From an uncultured Gammaproteobacteria bacterium (GTDB taxonomy: Bacteria > Pseudomonadota > Gammaproteobacteria > UBA9214), in assembly GCA_905480305.1 (NCBI GenBank), contig CAJQPV010000263.1, forward strand, positions 1-6,309: a stretch of 6,309 nt of DNA, given 5' to 3'. Of the stretch, positions 5,542 through 6,309 are shown piece after piece. The first letter of the stretch is position 1; each line of letters starts with the position of its first letter. Both the position numbers and the translations under genes were made by a program. A model generated the notes under the pieces. The model saw nothing but the letters and a program-made list of their open reading frames with translations, was not told the origin of the DNA and did not search any database.

Positions 5542-5923
5542 GGCTGTCGCCTTCCTCAGCCGCGATGAAACACTCGAAATTCACCGCGCACTGCTGGAAC
5601 GTTTCGGAGGACCTGAGGGAGTTCGGGATCCTGGACTGCTTGAAAGTGCGCTACATCGTCCCGGGACCGGCTACTACAAGGATCTTGCCGAAATGGCGGC
5701 GGCGCTGTTTGAGTCGCTCATCATGAACCACCCTTTTGTTGACGGCAACAAACGCGTCGCCTTTTTTGCGACGGATGTTTTCCTGCGCCTGAACGGATAC
5801 AAGTTAAAAGTAGATGCAAAAAACGCACATGAATTTCTGATTGGATTACTGGAAAATAATTGCTGTAACTTTGATAAGCTGCTTCCATGGATACGAAAGC
5901 ACGCCATCAAGACTCATGACTAA
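5531..5923 (+). CDS. doc: Doc/Fic-family toxin (death-on-curing type)
   Basis: The 130-residue protein is of normal Doc size. It shows the family landmarks in order: LSRDETLEIHRALLERFGG (9-27), VRDPGLLESALHRP (31-44), and the Fic core HPFVDGNKR at 67-75, with catalytic H67, acidic D71 and K74-R75. The motif ends GNKR, as in Doc, rather than the GNGRxxR of AMP-transferring Fic proteins. In phage P1 Doc the equivalent motif phosphorylates EF-Tu and stops translation, and the same activity is inferred here. The only sensible start is the TTG at 5531, lying within the last codons of the antitoxin gene (11-nt overlap); no in-frame ATG occurs until residue 56. The weak start and overlap would keep toxin output below and coupled to antitoxin. 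The partner is a ribbon-helix-helix protein, not the Phd antitoxin of P1. The gene symbol denotes the family. Confidence 0.9.
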   Translation: MQNKAVAFLSRDETLEIHRALLERFGGPEGVRDPGLLESALHRPGTGYYKDLAEMAAALFESLIMNHPFVDGNKRVAFFATDVFLRLNGYKLKVDAKNAHEFLIGLLENNCCNFDKLLPWIRKHAIKTHD

Positions 5924-5947
5924 ATATCAGGATTTATTTCACCGAAC

Positions 5948-5973
5948 TGATCGCGCACGAGATGCGCTCCTAC
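5948..5973. repeat. B-type repeat, orphan right half
   Basis: TGATCGCGCACGAGATGCGC followed by TCCTAC matches the right arm of B copy 1. From TCGCG (5951) it is identical at 22 of 23 positions to 4969-4991. No left arm lies upstream, where the toxin gene ends 24 nt before. It is in the same orientation as the right half at 5153-5184, so the pair forms imperfect direct repeats on either side of the toxin-antitoxin module. Confidence 0.75.
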
Positions 5974-5988
5974 GACAAATTCTACTGC

Positions 5989-6054
5989 TGCAGGAGCCGA
6001 CCGTGTCCGCGATTCCGGTGGTCGATTTGTTCGCGCTTGCGAAGCGCTCCTACA
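5989..6054. repeat. B-type REP-like palindrome, complete second full-length copy (66 nt)
   Basis: It has the same 66-nt length as the element at 4927-4992, beginning TGCAGGAGCCGACC and ending AGCGCTCCTACA. The outer stem has one mismatch, and the inner arms are CGTGTCCGCGA and TCGCGCTTGCGA. Similarity to 4921-4940 extends six bases upstream (TACTGC), suggesting that the two copies share a longer origin. Confidence 0.8.
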
Positions 6055-6081
6055 GCTATCGATACTTCCGTGGTATACACA

Positions 6082-6309
6082 TCATGCTGCGCCGGAACTG
6101 GAATGCGTAATCGCCTTGCCGATATCTTTACTGGTAACACCAAGCGCCAGTAACGATTTGATAAGCAAATCCAATGACACGGAGCGATCACCAACTTCCA
6201 TTTTGGCTACACGGGATTGACTCGAATCAATCCGCATGGCGAGTTCTTTCTGAGTCAGGCGACAACGGATTCTGGCTGCCTTTAACCGCTTGGCTAATTC
6301 AAGTTTAAG
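6082..6309 (-). CDS. XRE-family helix-turn-helix protein, HigA-like antitoxin (C-terminal part, N-terminus beyond right edge)
   Basis: The reading frame enters from the right edge and ends at TGA (6084-6082). The last 75 residues are visible. They contain a complete helix-turn-helix of the Cro/C1 type. LAKRLKAARIRCRL leads into TQKELAMRI (helix 2), SSQSRVAKME (recognition helix), then VGDRSVSLDLLIKSLLALGV and SKDIGKAI. The SQSRVAKME-x-GD-x-SVSLDLL pattern is characteristic of HigA-like antitoxins, which are usually preceded by a RelE/HigB-type toxin gene; that gene would lie just beyond position 6309. Only a short N-terminal piece is missing, because the domain begins almost at the edge. It converges on the Doc gene. 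An alternative is a stand-alone XRE regulator. Confidence 0.8.
   Translation of the reverse strand, partial: LKLELAKRLKAARIRCRLTQKELAMRIDSSQSRVAKMEVGDRSVSLDLLIKSLLALGVTSKDIGKAITHSSSGAA

Larger units (their letters stand above)
5924..6081. other. Intergenic region between the convergent toxin and XRE genes
   Basis: About 160 nt without a supportable gene. Most of it is B-type repeat DNA (5948-5973 and 5989-6054). No intrinsic terminator with a U tract is visible for either convergent gene, so the B palindromes may serve as the transcript-end structures for both. Confidence 0.6.

Noticed and set aside
5294..5923. A 209-residue version of the Doc protein starting at TTG 5294
   Set aside because: The first 79 residues are the antitoxin gene read in another frame and resemble nothing in the Doc family; recognisable Doc sequence begins only after 5531.
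4838..6054. Insertion sequence carrying the toxin-antitoxin genes
   Set aside because: There is no transposase, no clear terminal inverted repeats bounding the module, and the flanking repeats are dispersed palindromes rather than target duplications.
5841..6110. Plus-strand 89-residue frame across the end of the Doc gene and the B repeats
   Set aside because: It overlaps the Doc coding region and the repeats, has no recognisable domain, and runs opposite to the XRE gene.

Overview
The window looks like a chromosomal segment of a gammaproteobacterium. The evidence is the protein families (exported DUF3604 and DUF1254 proteins, an OruR-type AraC regulator, a TakP-like TRAP binding protein) and the intergenic palindromes built on GTAGGAGCGGACCTTGTCCG, a repeat style typical of Pseudomonas-like and marine Gammaproteobacteria. 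The genus cannot be fixed from the sequence. There are no rRNA or tRNA genes, no CRISPR array, and no transposase or integrase.

Left part (1-2606). A minus-strand operon encodes a DUF3604 protein with a PHP-like set of metal-ligand residues, followed after 23 nt by a DUF1254 protein that runs off the left edge. Both have signal peptides, so both probably act in the periplasm. A non-coding stretch of about 330 nt separates this operon from the divergent plus-strand genes and should hold the promoters for both directions.

Middle (2607-4719). A plus-strand pair follows: an AraC-family regulator, then after 7 nt a Tat-exported TRAP-transporter solute-binding protein resembling the 2-oxoacid binders. 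No TRAP membrane subunit follows, so the binding protein is an orphan here. A reasonable inference is one regulated locus in which AraC controls the divergent exported proteins and the binding protein captures a related small organic acid. The substrate is unknown.

Right part (4720-6309). This is an accessory patch. A gene-free stretch of about 600 nt is crowded with two families of palindromic repeats (called A and B here), including an apparently nested copy. It leads into a two-gene toxin-antitoxin module: a 70-aa ribbon-helix-helix antitoxin and a 130-aa Doc/Fic toxin starting at TTG and overlapping the antitoxin gene. More B-type repeats follow the toxin, so the module is bracketed by REP-like DNA. 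A convergent minus-strand XRE/HigA-like antitoxin fragment enters from the right edge and suggests a second toxin-antitoxin locus just outside. The most interesting points are the repeat-bracketed Doc module, its pair of interlocked inverted repeats over a possible leaderless start, the mosaic repeat at 5026-5184, a five-codon minicistron before the DUF1254 gene, and the uncharacterised DUF3604-DUF1254 / AraC-TRAP locus.
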